Notes: a model not told the origin generated them from the sequence alone. Positions 1-9,594 are shown, counted from the stretch's first letter. The stretch: 64,000 nucleotides of DNA from Haematococcus lacustris (GCA_030144725.1 JASKMD010000024.1:2533076-2597075); one strand, 5' to 3'. Numbers and translations: made by a program.

Positions 1-500
1 CAGCTGCATCGCGTTGGGTGAGCATAGGGTTGGAGACGGGGTCAAACTCTGGCTGCAGGCCGCGCAGCGCAAAGTAGAGGGTGTCGACAATGGGTGGGCT
101 GCCGGCTGGGTTTGCTTCTGCATGGAGCTGCTCTGCAGAAGAAGAAGAAGAAGACTACTCCGGTGTTCACCGGCGTGCATTAAGGGAGGAGCTACCGCCT
201 GGGGCGCGGCCTGCTCCCACCGACCAGCAAGAGAAGAAGTGACCCCCCTACCCTCCCTCCCTCTTAGTAGCCCTGAGTCTGTAGCTTGTCTTTGCAATGG
301 AGTGGGCTGTCTCCACCGCGTGTCTTGTTAACTTGTGTAACAGTTTGGTACACTCGCAGAAAAGATCGCATTATAGGTGCCACCAAAGGGTACTTTTTTT
401 TTTGATGGAAGGCTGCAGTTGCTCATCAGCAAGCCAACGCTGTTGGAAAAAAAAAATCAACTCCAAGTGGCTGGCGAGATTCGAGCGTTGGCCTGTCGTG
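1..500. other. No gene recognised; repeat-flank DNA
   Basis: No coding region can be supported here. Positions 154-221 match 8403-8470 over about 68 bases with a few mismatches, so this stretch carries one copy of a dispersed or terminal repeat listed separately. The rest shows only short open frames without motifs. Confidence 0.5.
154..221. repeat. Left copy of a 68-bp repeat shared with 8403-8470
   Basis: The copy begins 'actactccggt' and ends 'ctgctcccacc', and matches 8403-8470 in the same orientation with about seven mismatches. A copia-type gag fragment lies just inside the right copy. The pair could therefore be remnants of the two LTRs of an old minus-strand copia element later filled with other insertions. 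That reading is an inference from position only. Confidence 0.5.
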
Positions 501-519
501 CCGTTTTGAGAGGCAACCA

Positions 520-620
520 GTACTGGTTGAGGTCCAGTACTGGTTGTTTACCAGTACTGGATAGAAACCAGTACTGTTTATTAGCCAGTACTGGTATCGC
601 GCCAGTACTGGTTTCTAACT
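520..620. repeat. Degenerate ccagtactgg palindrome cluster
   Basis: Five or six copies of the 10-bp perfect palindrome CCAGTACTGG occur at 15-25 bp spacing. The same palindrome is the core of the 21-bp satellite at 2911-3675, so this is an outlying, more diverged patch of that satellite. Confidence 0.8.
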
Positions 621-825
621 GTGGTTGGAGTTGTGCTTGATTGCTTGAAACTTTCGCGCTGTTATACGCATCGCTGAGTTTTGTGATGAATGGTTAATTG
701 CCGTCACCTGCTTTGCGTGATGCCCGATGTCGTTTGAATCTGCAATGTGCATGAGTGATTTTCCTTCATTGTATCGACGTTTGTAATGTTGACGTAGGTA
801 CAAGTGACGGGTAGTGCTTGTGTTA

Positions 826-1296
826 GGGCTAGGGTTACGGTTATGGTTAGGACTAGGGCTAGGGTTAGGGCTAGGGTTAGCGCTAGGGTTAGGGCTAGGG
901 ATAGGGATAGGGCTAGGGCTAGGGCTAGGGCTAGGGCTAGGGATAGGGATAGGGATAGGGCTAGGGCTAGGGCTAGGGCTAGGGCTAGGGCTAGGGCTAG
1001 GGCTAGGGCTAGGGCTAGGGCTAGGGCTAGGGCTAGGGCTAGGGCTAGGGCTAGGGCTAGGGCTAGGGCTAGGGCTAGGGCTAGGGCTAGGGCTAGGGCT
1101 AGGGCTAGGGCTAGGGCTAGGGCTAGGGCTAGGGCTAGGGCTAGGGCTAGGGCTAGGGCTAGGGCTAGGGCTAGGGCTAGGGCTAGGGCTTGGGCTAGGG
1201 CTAGGGCTAGGGCACGACATGACGTGTGGAGGGGTTGGGTTAGGGTTAGGACTAGGGCTAGGGCTAGGGCTAGGGCTAGGGCTAGGGCTAGGGCTT
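826..1296. repeat. Telomere-like (CTAGGG)n hexamer array
   Basis: The array is about 470 bp of nearly perfect CTAGGG units. TTAGGG and ATAGGG variants sit at the proximal edge, and a 35-bp non-repeat break at about 1200-1235 ends in TTAGGGTTAGG. It is a variant of a TTAGGG telomeric repeat homogenised to CTAGGG. It is internal to the window, so it is an interstitial or former-end array. Both strands are open in several frames only because the unit lacks stops. Confidence 0.9.
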
Positions 1297-1479
1297 GGGG
1301 TATGGCTAATGAAGATTTTCACTAGATGACATGTATTGGCTCTGGGTGTATCTTCACTAGTGTTTCATGGTTGTGTAATGCTAAGCATCACATATACGGA
1401 GTGCAGCATCTGTCAAACTTTGTCATGATGTCATGTGTTCATCACGATTGCATGGTGCTTATTGGCCTGTTTAGAATCT

Positions 1480-2766
1480 TCAGCTATGGCTGCTGTATGG
1501 CACAAAATACATGTCACCCTGACCCTCCTCGTGTGGGAAGAATGCCACAAACAAGCTGTGGAACTGCTCCCCATTCACTGCATACCATGACATGCGCCCC
1601 GCACCCTCCAGCAAAGTGCTCTTACGACGACCTACGCAACTTTCGCGGGGAGCCCTTGCCTCTTGGGTGGCCGGGACTGCACGCTTGCTAACTTTGCGCC
1701 CAGAGCGTCTTGCTTGAGATGTGCCAACCTGCTGTTCTGTAGCTGCTTCAGATACTGTGGCTGCTGTTGCATTCGATGCCGAAGGCTGCTGCTGTTCTGG
1801 CTCCTGCTGCTGTGTTGGCTCCTCTTGCTGGTCTGGTAGCTGCTGGTGTGCCAGCTGTTGCTGCTGCTTAGACGGCTTAGGCAGTGGGATCCCACGACCC
1901 ACAGTGTAGTGCTCTGGCATATCAGGGATGGGGTCCAAAACGAACGCGCGAGTGATGGCCAGACGCAGCACCCGCTCTGGGTTGGCTGGATGCTGCACAC
2001 GCACCCAGAACTGGACGTGACATGCATATTGAACCAGCTTTGGCTCGTCATCTGTACCCTCAAGGAACACTGCTTGGGCCCAGCAGTTGTTGCGCACTTT
2101 AGCACGATTATACTGGAGGCTGTGGACCATCTGCCCCCGGCACTGTGCACGGCTGTAGTACTGCACTTGCGCAGGAAGGCCAGCAGGAGGGAACACCGCC
2201 AAGATGTCAGCCTCACTCCATCCCAGTGGCTTCATGTCTCTCACATGCTGGCAGCATGCCTCGCACACCCACTCATCCCAGCTGCTCTTGTAGCACTGCG
2301 CTTTCCCCAGCCCCAGGAGGTGGCATGCCTGCTGGTCTGATTGCACCTGGTCTCTGAAGGTCCCCGCCCTCCTGTGCTTGGGAGAACGCTGCTTGCTGTC
2401 CCCTCTCTTGCGTTTGCCAGTCTGCTGCCCACGCTCATGCTGCCGATGTCCAGCTTCCTCGCCATCATGCTCACTGTCCCCACTGTCCAGGTCTCCTCCA
2501 TCACTGTCATTCCATTGGGTATGGGTGGACAGTAACAGCTGCGAGCGTCGGCTCAGCCGCTCCCGTATGCCCATGGTCAAGCCCCGCTGGTAGCCAGCAG
2601 CATGAGCCGTGCTGTACTTCTTGCCCCGCTGCATGCCTCGCTCAACCCAGAACTCATTGTCCCAGCAGCTGCGCCCACGCTCCTTCTTCTGCTGCGGTAG
2701 CCTGCAGTAATACATGCGCATGGTGTTGTTAATTTGATAGCATGAAGCATCACTCATGCTGACCAT
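1480..2766 (-). pseudogene. EnSpm/CACTA-type transposase C-terminal part (probable)
   Basis: The open frame has 428 codons and begins at an ATG. The segment 'FWVERGMQRGKKYS' and the preceding upstream frame at 2789-2905, with 'NLHMVEC', resemble the DUF4218-type C-terminal region of EnSpm/CACTA transposases, which has a conserved Asn-Leu-His motif and a later 'WxER...K' motif. A CxxC pair (CEACCQH) and a conserved-looking block around 'QFWVRVQHPANPERVL' follow, then a Gln-rich tail and a basic segment. No catalytic DDE core is present because the upstream part is replaced by the 21-bp satellite. The two frames (2789-2905 and 2766 downward) are out of phase, indicating a frameshift near 2770-2790. 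Family assignment rests on motif resemblance only. Confidence 0.45.
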
Positions 2767-2788
2767 GCATTGCTCTATATCGTGGAAC

Positions 2789-2905
2789 TCACCGGCATTC
2801 CACCATATGTAGGTTGCTGGAGATCATGTCGTCCGGCACCTTGTGTGTGTAACGAATCCGGTGCAGAATGCGCGCATACTCCTTCAGCTTCCTGGCTGCT
2901 TCCTC
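2789..2905 (-). pseudogene. Out-of-frame upstream piece of the CACTA-like protein
   Basis: This frame reads from the 21-bp satellite straight into about 38 residues that look like the alpha-helical start of DUF4218, including 'YARILHRIRYTHK' and 'NLHMVEC'. It stops at 2789 just before the next frame begins at 2766. A one- or two-base indel would join them. It is probably the broken N-terminal side of the same transposase remnant. Confidence 0.4.
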
Positions 2906-2910
2906 CATGT

Positions 2911-3675
2911 TGGGTGTGGACCAGTACTGGTTGGGTGTGGACCAGTACTGGTTGGGGGTGGACCAGTACTGGTTGGGGGTGGACCAGTACTGGTTGGGGG
3001 TTGACCAGTACTGGTTGGGGGTGGACCAGTACTGGCTTGGGGTGGACCAGTACTGGTTGGGTGTTGACCAGTACTGGTTTGGTGTTGACCAGTACTGGTT
3101 GGGTGTTAACCAGTACTGGTTGGGGGCTGACCAGTACTGGTTGGGGATGGACCAGTACTGGTTGGAGGTGGACCAGTACTGGTTGGAGGTGGACCAGTAC
3201 TGGTTGGGGGTGGACCAGTACTGGTTGGGGGTGAACCAGTACTGGTTGGGGGTGGACCAGTACTGGTTGGGGGTGGACCAGTACTGGTTGGGTGTGGACA
3301 AGTACTGGTTGGGGGGTGGACCAGTACTGGTTGGGGGTGGACCAGTACTGGTTGGGTGTGGACCAGTACTGGTTGGGGGTGGACCAGTACTGGTTGGGGG
3401 GTGGACCAGTACTGGTTGCGGGTGATCCAGTACTGGTTGGGGGTGGACCAGTACTGGTTGGGGCTGAACCAGTACTGGGGGGGGGGTGAACCAGTACTGG
3501 TTGGGGGTGAACCAGTACTGGTTGGGGGTGAACCAGTACTGGTTGGGGGTGAACCAGTACTGGTTGGGGGTGAACCAGTACTGGGGGGGGGGGGTGAACC
3601 AGTACTGGTTGGGGGTGAACCAGTACTGGTTGGGGGTGAACCAGTACTGGGGGGGGGGTGGACCAGTACTGGTTT
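2911..3675. repeat. 21-bp satellite with ScaI-type palindrome (about 36 units)
   Basis: The tandem unit is about 21 bp (GGTTGGGGGTGGACCAGTACT with variants), and every unit centres on CCAGTACTGG. Because 21 is divisible by three, the minus strand reads a heptapeptide (STPNQYW) repeat and the plus strand reads GVDQYWL-type repeats. Neither looks like a real protein. The distal third has G-run expansions (GGGGGGG) that break the period. It separates the CACTA-like remnant from the PHD/RNase H ORF. Confidence 0.95.
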
Positions 3676-3755
3676 TCTCGTATCTCCTCAGCCCGATTTT
3701 TCCTCGATTTTAGGTTTACACCCCCATTCTTAGAACCGCTAAAAAATACAATCTA

Positions 3756-6700
3756 TCAAGCCACTTTGTCAAAAAATTCAACTTTTCTCATGAACTTTTC
3801 TGCGAGTGTAGTGTTATCTTGTGAGACCCCCAAGTCCAGGAGGTGTTGCCGTGTGTGTGCTTCATACGTTATGCCACCTATGCCCAGGAGGATGGGTCTA
3901 ATCTCCACCATGTGGCCTTCCTTGCGTATGGTTTGAGCTAGATGGGTGTGTTGGTTGAGTGCCTTGTCTAATTGATCCGTCCACCTTGAGTCCGAGCAGT
4001 ATTTGATTTCTATAATAATGACCCGTTTAATGGCTTTACCACGTGTGCCCGTCTTCTTTGTTGGCATCACCATAAGAATGTCTGGTCTGGTGGTGTTTTT
4101 GGTTGCTGCTATCTGTAGTCCGAGTGCTCGTAGTGGTGTGTGTAGTGTGTCGTTAGGGAGGTCGAGGTCTTCTCTTGCGCCCTTCTCCCAGCTGCCGGTG
4201 TCCGCAAAGCTGATGTAACCGCCTAGGGTACCCTTGCTTATGGCTTTAGCGATGAGGCGGCCAGCCCCGTTATGCCTTTCTTGCACCATCGGTAGTGTCT
4301 CGCTGCAGCCCGAGAGGAGGTGAGTGGCGCTATCGGCTTCCCCGCAGAGTGGGCACCGGTCGTCGGTCGCCCGTTTCCAACGCATGGCCAGCTTTTGGTT
4401 GTAGAGCCCGCCGGTACGGTAGAGAAGGGCAGTTCGTTGCGCGGGTATGGAGATGTTCGTGTCGGTCATCACCCTTTCGCCGGCTCCTTTCGCCGCGGCT
4501 TTGGTGATCTCCTGGGACATGTGGTAGTAGATACTGTCTTGATTGGCGAGACCGAGGCTGTGCCTGCGGTGCATGTGTGCTCTCACGCTGTGGCGGCAAT
4601 CCGGCAGTGGGGCGGGGGTGTTGCCATCGGCTTCGTTGTTGAGCCAGGTGTTGGTCTCTGTCCGTGTGGTCGGGCTGTAGGCCGGGGTGTTGGCCAGCTC
4701 TGGGTGTAACGCCGCGTGCTTGGCGAGGGCATCGGCGCCTTCGTTGCCGATAGTTCCCGAGTGGGCCCGGACTTTGTAGAAGTGGATCGTGACGGGGCTA
4801 TCGATGATGAGGGTAGCGATAGCGGTCAGGATGTCGTTGTGCCTGTGTGTGATGAGCGACATCGGGTTAGCGAGGGCTCGGCGGATCTGGTAGATAGAGC
4901 AGAGGCTGTCGGTGGCGATGCGTTTGGCCCCCGCTGTGAGTGCCGCGTGTATCGCCGTGAGTTCCGCTTTGTTGATGGTGTTGCTTTCTGGGTCGTCCAG
5001 GGCGACGGTGATGAGGACGTTGGTCTCCGGGATATAAACCCCCGCCCCGACGCTCGCTGGGGCTGCCCCCGAGGTCTTAATGCAGCTGCCGTCCGTGTAC
5101 GCGAGCGTGGCCCATTCGGTGATGGCCATCCGTGGCTGCGTCGTGGAATGGTGCGTGAGTTGTTGGTGGCCGCGCTGGTGCCCCGAGGTGGGGAGGTCCT
5201 TGTCCAACGGCAGGCGCATGTGTTGTTTGTGGCCGCTAGGGGGTGTGGCTGGCTGGCTTTGATTCGTTGGTCTGTTGCGGATTGGGTGTGTGTCCCGTTG
5301 TGGGTGGAGGGCAGTGGCAGTGCTAGCCAGCCATCCTTGGGGATTGCCTTTGGTGACAAGTTGTTGTCCCGCTGCATTCCAGATGACGTAGATGTGGAGG
5401 TTGGCGTGCTTGCCTGGCTTGGAGCATCTGGTCTTGGTGGGGGGTATGCTAGCCAGGTGCTGACAGTATTCAGGGTAGCGCCGCAGGTTGTCAATGTGTT
5501 TAGGGTAGGAGATGCCCTTTTTCCCAGGGATCAGCATGATGGTTGCCATGGCCTCCTCCTGTGTAGCTGAGTGTATAGCATGGTTGACGCATTTCAGTGC
5601 CACTGCATCGTCTGCCGGTACATTCCATGTGGATAAGCCAGTGTGGCGTACCAGTAGGCAGTTGTGGTGTGCCCCAAAGGCCGTGTCGTTGATGTCAGGG
5701 CTCCAATAGGTGGTGGTTTCTGGTCTAACTGTGAGTGGATCAGCCCATCTTTGGACGGTACTTGGAAAGCTGCGTGTGGCGTGTAGGGTGTTAAGGGCTT
5801 TGTCGTGTGCCCCTCTCATGGGGTGGTGGCTGCTCTGTGCGTCCTGTCTCCTTAGTAGGGCCACTACCTCTGTGGCCAGGTTGCGTGTGTGTGGTGTGTG
5901 TTGTAACCAAGCGTGTAGATGTTGGTGTTGGTCTTTTGTCAGGAGGCCAGCTGTGCGACCCGACTCGTCGTGGACCGTTACGTGTTGCACTAAGTCGTGC
6001 CGTGGCATAATGGGCTCCCCCGTGCTGAGGCTCATCGCGGGGTCGGTCATGTGGGGGTGAAGTTGGAGGAAGGTTTCGCAATTGCCCGTCCCGACGATGT
6101 CCGTCTGCGGGTTGATGGGGTAGGTGTGGAAGGTGGCCTTCGAGTGCAGGTTGGTGCACCGGGGTAGCCAGGTGTGCGGGTCCGGTAGTCCCTGTCGGGT
6201 GTGGGCCGGCAGGTGCGTGTCGGGCCTCGCATGTCTGGCCTCTTGTATCTGCCTGTTTTCCTCGTCGTAGTCATTGCGCTTTGCTATGTAGTCCAGGTGT
6301 GCCGTGATGAGCGGCGCCGGTTCGAGAGTGGGGTGCCAGTGTACTCGTATGAGGTCCGAGTGCGCTGACTGACGCATGGTAGTCTTGAAGTCATTGCTGC
6401 CGAACTTGCATATAGGGCACAGCCAGTATCCTGGTTCCTTGTGTCCTGACAGGTGGGCTTCCTCAAGGCAGGCTGGGTGGTAGGCCCTCTTGCAGTTGTG
6501 GCACGTTGGGCTGTCTCCTCTTGGTAGCCAACACAGCTCACAGGTGCACACGTCCTTAGCCTCTTCCCTGCTGATGGTCTCTATGTGTGTGGGTGTATAG
6601 CCTTCTTCTGCACATAGTGGTAATGCCCATCTATCTATGACTGTGGGCTTCCAATGCACCTTGTAGTAGTTTTCCTTGTTGATGCCGTCCCATTGCCAGC

Positions 6701-7124
6701 CATCTATGCTGGTAATGGCCTCTTGGTGGCCGTACATGGCCCCTAGTATGCAGCCTAGGTTCTTGGGTTTACAACGGCAGGCTTTATCCACCTTCCAGCT
6801 GGAGAGTCCTGGGAGGTCAAGGCCTACTATGCGCACTATATCCTGCGGGATAGTTTGGGTCTGTCTGCCCTCATTGTTCCGTTTCGTGCCCGCCTTGGGT
6901 AGAGTGGGCTTCGTCGGGGGCGGTTGTGTTGCTCGTTGCTCTCGTTTCAGCAGTCGTGAGCTCGTTCTGGTGGCATCATGGACTGCGGGTGCCGCTGCGG
7001 CCCGGTCCGCCGTTGCTTGTTGCGTTGCTTGCAGGGCCGCATACGCTTTCATATCCATATAGCGGGTTCTGGTGTCTGGCACGGCGGGTGTGGGCGCAAG
7101 TTCCGTGAGACCGCTGCTCTGCAT
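3756..7124 (-). CDS. Retroelement-like protein: PHD finger, MTase-like, RNase H, zinc knuckle, restriction-like endonuclease
   Basis: An uninterrupted ORF of about 1,122 codons runs from the first ATG at 7124. Residues are counted from there. A Cys4-His-Cys3 PHD finger lies at about 191-240 (CELC...CHNC...H..C...CPIC). Next comes a segment at about 471-580 with 'YWSPDINDTAFGA' and 'NVPADD', resembling adenine-methyltransferase-like domains of DIRS elements and PCIF1, with a degenerate NPPF. An RNase H at about 675-800 shows all four acidic positions (YTDGS, NKAEL, ATDS, GADAL). A CCHC knuckle (CPLC...H....C) is at about 924-942. The C-terminus has 'RPDILM' then 'IEIKY', matching PD-(D/E)xK endonucleases of early-branching LINEs. 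No reverse-transcriptase motif is visible. The 5' end abuts copia gag sequence near 7090-7125, so this may be a 5'-truncated LINE whose RT lay upstream, or an unusual RT-less protein. Confidence 0.75.
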   Translation of the reverse strand: MQSSGLTELAPTPAVPDTRTRYMDMKAYAALQATQQATADRAAAAPAVHDATRTSSRLLKREQRATQPPPTKPTLPKAGTKRNNEGRQTQTIPQDIVRIVGLDLPGLSSWKVDKACRCKPKNLGCILGAMYGHQEAITSIDGWQWDGINKENYYKVHWKPTVIDRWALPLCAEEGYTPTHIETISREEAKDVCTCELCWLPRGDSPTCHNCKRAYHPACLEEAHLSGHKEPGYWLCPICKFGSNDFKTTMRQSAHSDLIRVHWHPTLEPAPLITAHLDYIAKRNDYDEENRQIQEARHARPDTHLPAHTRQGLPDPHTWLPRCTNLHSKATFHTYPINPQTDIVGTGNCETFLQLHPHMTDPAMSLSTGEPIMPRHDLVQHVTVHDESGRTAGLLTKDQHQHLHAWLQHTPHTRNLATEVVALLRRQDAQSSHHPMRGAHDKALNTLHATRSFPSTVQRWADPLTVRPETTTYWSPDINDTAFGAHHNCLLVRHTGLSTWNVPADDAVALKCVNHAIHSATQEEAMATIMLIPGKKGISYPKHIDNLRRYPEYCQHLASIPPTKTRCSKPGKHANLHIYVIWNAAGQQLVTKGNPQGWLASTATALHPQRDTHPIRNRPTNQSQPATPPSGHKQHMRLPLDKDLPTSGHQRGHQQLTHHSTTQPRMAITEWATLAYTDGSCIKTSGAAPASVGAGVYIPETNVLITVALDDPESNTINKAELTAIHAALTAGAKRIATDSLCSIYQIRRALANPMSLITHRHNDILTAIATLIIDSPVTIHFYKVRAHSGTIGNEGADALAKHAALHPELANTPAYSPTTRTETNTWLNNEADGNTPAPLPDCRHSVRAHMHRRHSLGLANQDSIYYHMSQEITKAAAKGAGERVMTDTNISIPAQRTALLYRTGGLYNQKLAMRWKRATDDRCPLCGEADSATHLLSGCSETLPMVQERHNGAGRLIAKAISKGTLGGYISFADTGSWEKGAREDLDLPNDTLHTPLRALGLQIAATKNTTRPDILMVMPTKKTGTRGKAIKRVIIIEIKYCSDSRWTDQLDKALNQHTHLAQTIRKEGHMVEIRPILLGIGGITYEAHTRQHLLDLGVSQDNTTLAEKFMRKVEFFDKVA

Positions 7125-7656
7125 GTGCCCAATACTCTGTGACTGACTGACCCGGCAGCATACCAAGGCGTGTTACTTGCTCTAGCAGAACCCCCCTGCT
7201 GGCCAAGGCCCGCTGCGCGTGCTGGCCTGCCAGGGCATCCCACAGCCCTCGGGCCGTAGGGTTCGCCTCGCACACTGACCGGTATCGAGTGGCGTCCACC
7301 GTCAGACAGATGAACGCGTGGGCCCGCAGGTCCTGGACGCGGTCCACAGTTGCTGGCGCAGCCAGCGGGAGAGCAGGAGTGGCTGCGGGGGTAGCGGCCC
7401 GCGGGCGCGCTTGAGCAGAGGAGCCGGCTTCTGCCTGATCAGTGCCCTCGGGCACTGAAGGAGTAGTGCCCACAGGCACTGACGCTCGGGTGCCCGCAGG
7501 CACTGTGGGAGTGGTGCCCGCAAGCACCGGTGCCACGATCACTGCGTCCAGCAGGCCAGCGAGGGCGAGCGCGTTCTTGCACTCCCAACTCCACTTCGAA
7601 TAGTTGTGCCCCATCAGAGTCTCCACGTCCACCGCAGCGGCGCGTACTGAAGTCAT
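7105..7656 (-). pseudogene. Ty1/copia Gag (UBN2-type) fragment
   Basis: From ATG 7656 the frame gives 'LMGHNYSKWSWECKNAL' followed by an A/T/P-rich insert and then 'TARGLWDALAGQHAQ' and 'SVTEYWAHAEQ'. This is the pattern of copia-type Gag (NY..W...M...L, then the TA..lWdaL block, then the L.M..G.SV.EY block). The insert carries imperfect VPAGT/VPEGT repeats. The frame is truncated at about 7105, where the PHD/RNase H ORF begins. No copia protease, integrase or RT is visible, so this is a relic of an element broken by a later insertion. Confidence 0.65.
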
Positions 7657-8402
7657 TCTTCGGTGGCCCTCCTCGGTTAGAAGCCAGTCGCACTGGCAAT
7701 GTGTGGGCCCATAACCTGCGCGAGGGCACGACCGTGCCTTGTTACAAGTGTAAAGAGAAGAACAATTATATGCACGTGATGAGCGGTGAAGGACACGCCG
7801 GCCTGTGTCATCGGCATGTGGCGCGGAGCGCAGGGTCATGCGCGGAAAGGGTGTCAGTGGGGACGGTACCCGGTGATGGCCAAATTGGTGTGTATTGTTC
7901 ACCATTACCTGGATGACGTAGGTGACGATGAGCACGTCGCACAACCGGGCGAATGCGTTGGGGTCATTGAGGTCGAAGCGGTGAGCTTGAGGCCCCCCCG
8001 TGAACAGCACGATGCGTCGCAGTTTGCGTGCAAGCACCTCTGCGACAACAACGAGGGTTTGGGGAGGTTTACCGCGAGCCACCGCGATTTCGAGGGTGTG
8101 TGACCACAAGTACACACCATGGTGGTCTGGCTTGTGCGGATGTGCGCATGGTGGCAATGGGGAAGACCCATAACCGGCGTGTTTGTGCGGAAGGATAGGA
8201 TAGGGGCGATGGGTATACCTGCCGACCAGCCACGCGCAGCGCCCTCCTCCTTCACCACCTTACGTAGCCATGAGTGAACGCCTGTGGCGGTCGTCTGATA
8301 GTTGATGTGCAGGATGATGGGGGCGCGGTGGGGTCCGTGCCCATCGGGGGGCAAGCCTGCTTTTTGCTCTCGATGATGAGGAGAAAGAAAGAAAGAAAGA
8401 AA

Positions 8403-8470
8403 ACTACTCCGGTACAAACCGGCGTGCATTAAGGGAGGAGCTTCCGCCTGTGGCGCGGCCTGCTCCCACC
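8403..8470. repeat. Right copy of the 68-bp repeat at 154-221
   Basis: The copy begins 'actactccggt' after a GAAA run (about 8380-8400) and ends 'ctgctcccacc'. It is in the same orientation as the left copy and lies upstream (minus sense) of the copia gag fragment, as a 5' LTR would. Confidence 0.5.
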
Positions 8471-9037
8471 TCCAAACGTTGGACACAGGCTGGACATGTC
8501 CCCATCAAGCTGCCCTAGCTGTAGCCACAGACCACAGCTAGCACCCAAGGCAAACAAAGAGGCATGAGAGGAGCAAAGACTAGTGCACTTGGCAGCTGGC
8601 CTTATCTCTTCTCCTCGTTGACGAGAGCAATTCCAGCCTTGTCCGCCGGATGTCGCACTAAAAGCTGAAGTTCAGGCTCCAAAAGTCCAAACTTCAGCTG
8701 TCAGCCAACGTCCCGCATTGAGGTAGCTCTGCTCCCTCCTTGATGACGCCAACAACTCCACAACAGCTCGATGACCCGCAGCGGTCGTGTGCGGCACCCG
8801 GACCTCATTTGTATTCCGCTGGACAAAGCGGTGCCCGTTCAAGCCTGGGAAGGCTTTCCCGTTGCATCCCAATTTATATACCGCTGGGTGCGGTGGTGAG
8901 GTAGCTTAGCCAATCCGTGCGACCGAAGTCAACGCGGATTGTTACCAGGGCCACCGCGTGGAGGTGCCTCACCGCCAGCCCCGATGATGAGGAACATGAC
9001 GCCGTCGTTGGTGGTGATGACCAAGCGTTGCCCTGCC
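8471..9037. other. No gene recognised
   Basis: This is non-coding or relic DNA between the copia remnant and the gypsy element. Only short open frames without motifs are present. It ends with the CACAT target duplication of the gypsy insertion. Confidence 0.5.
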
Positions 9038-9042
9038 CACAT
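9038..9042. repeat. Target-site duplication CACAT, left
   Basis: CACAT immediately precedes the left LTR and recurs at 14819-14823 directly after the right LTR. A 5-bp duplication is usual for Ty3/gypsy integrase. Confidence 0.9.
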
Positions 9043-9343
9043 TGTAACGTGCGGGGACGCAACGTCAGATGACCTTTTGACACAAGCTCGAAGGCCGGTC
9101 CAGTCGAGGCGGAGACTTCCGACTAGGGTGTTGGGTTACAGTGGTGTATTGCGAGAATGGCTAGAGCTTAGAACGGGGCTCCCTGGAATCGAACCAGTTG
9201 TACTCACGGACGCAATGTCCGCTAGTCTTTACCTGCCAAATCTCACACTACACGTGTAATCCCGCGTCCCGCGACGGCTCGCATTCACGAGACAGCCCAG
9301 ACGACGCGAAGCGACAATCCCTTCCAGAGATGCGCACTTTACA
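9043..9343 (-). repeat. 3' LTR of the gypsy element
   Basis: This 301-bp copy has TGTAA...TTACA ends and is identical by eye to 14518-14818. In sense orientation it contains GGTTCGATTCC, a perfect match to the RNA polymerase III B-box, inside a short hairpin (CTGG...CCAG). Confidence 0.95.
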
Positions 9344-9356
9344 TTCCTCCCCCTCC
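9344..9356 (-). promoter_or_regulatory. Polypurine tract of the gypsy element
   Basis: In minus sense the 13 bases directly upstream of the 3' LTR are all purine (GGAGGGGGAGGAA), the expected plus-strand primer for reverse transcription. Confidence 0.85.
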
Positions 9357-9594
9357 AAAGGGGCTTCCGTTCCGCCACGGGTGAAACCACGTGACTCGCA
9401 TTGCCTACAGCATGCTTATTTAGCTACTGGGCAACCCAAAGGGCGCACCAGGTCATAGCTCAGGGAGCGGTCAAAGACCATCGTGCCGACTAGACACAGG
9501 GAAACCATAACCACACAGGTAGCAGCCGACCAGAGGTACAAGCATGCTGAGAATGCCATAGTCCAGCAGCATACCAGCATGCATGGCCTAGGAC

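Noticed and set aside
615..1329. Long ORFs on both strands over the CTAGGG array
   Set aside because: They are translations of a stop-free hexamer (Pro-Ser, Ala-Arg, Gly-Leu dipeptides) with no non-repeat domain.
2911..3675. CRISPR-like array
   Set aside because: Repeats are contiguous without unique spacers and the genome is eukaryotic; same for 18836-20457 and 30439-30740.
2868..3733. ORFs across the 21-bp satellite ([14 protein letters not shown])
   Set aside because: Multiple frames and both strands are open only because of the repeat unit; no start context or flanking domain.
9170..9240. tRNA gene in the gypsy LTR
   Set aside because: A B-box and hairpin are present, but no acceptor stem pairs and the A-box spacing is too short; recorded as a finding instead.
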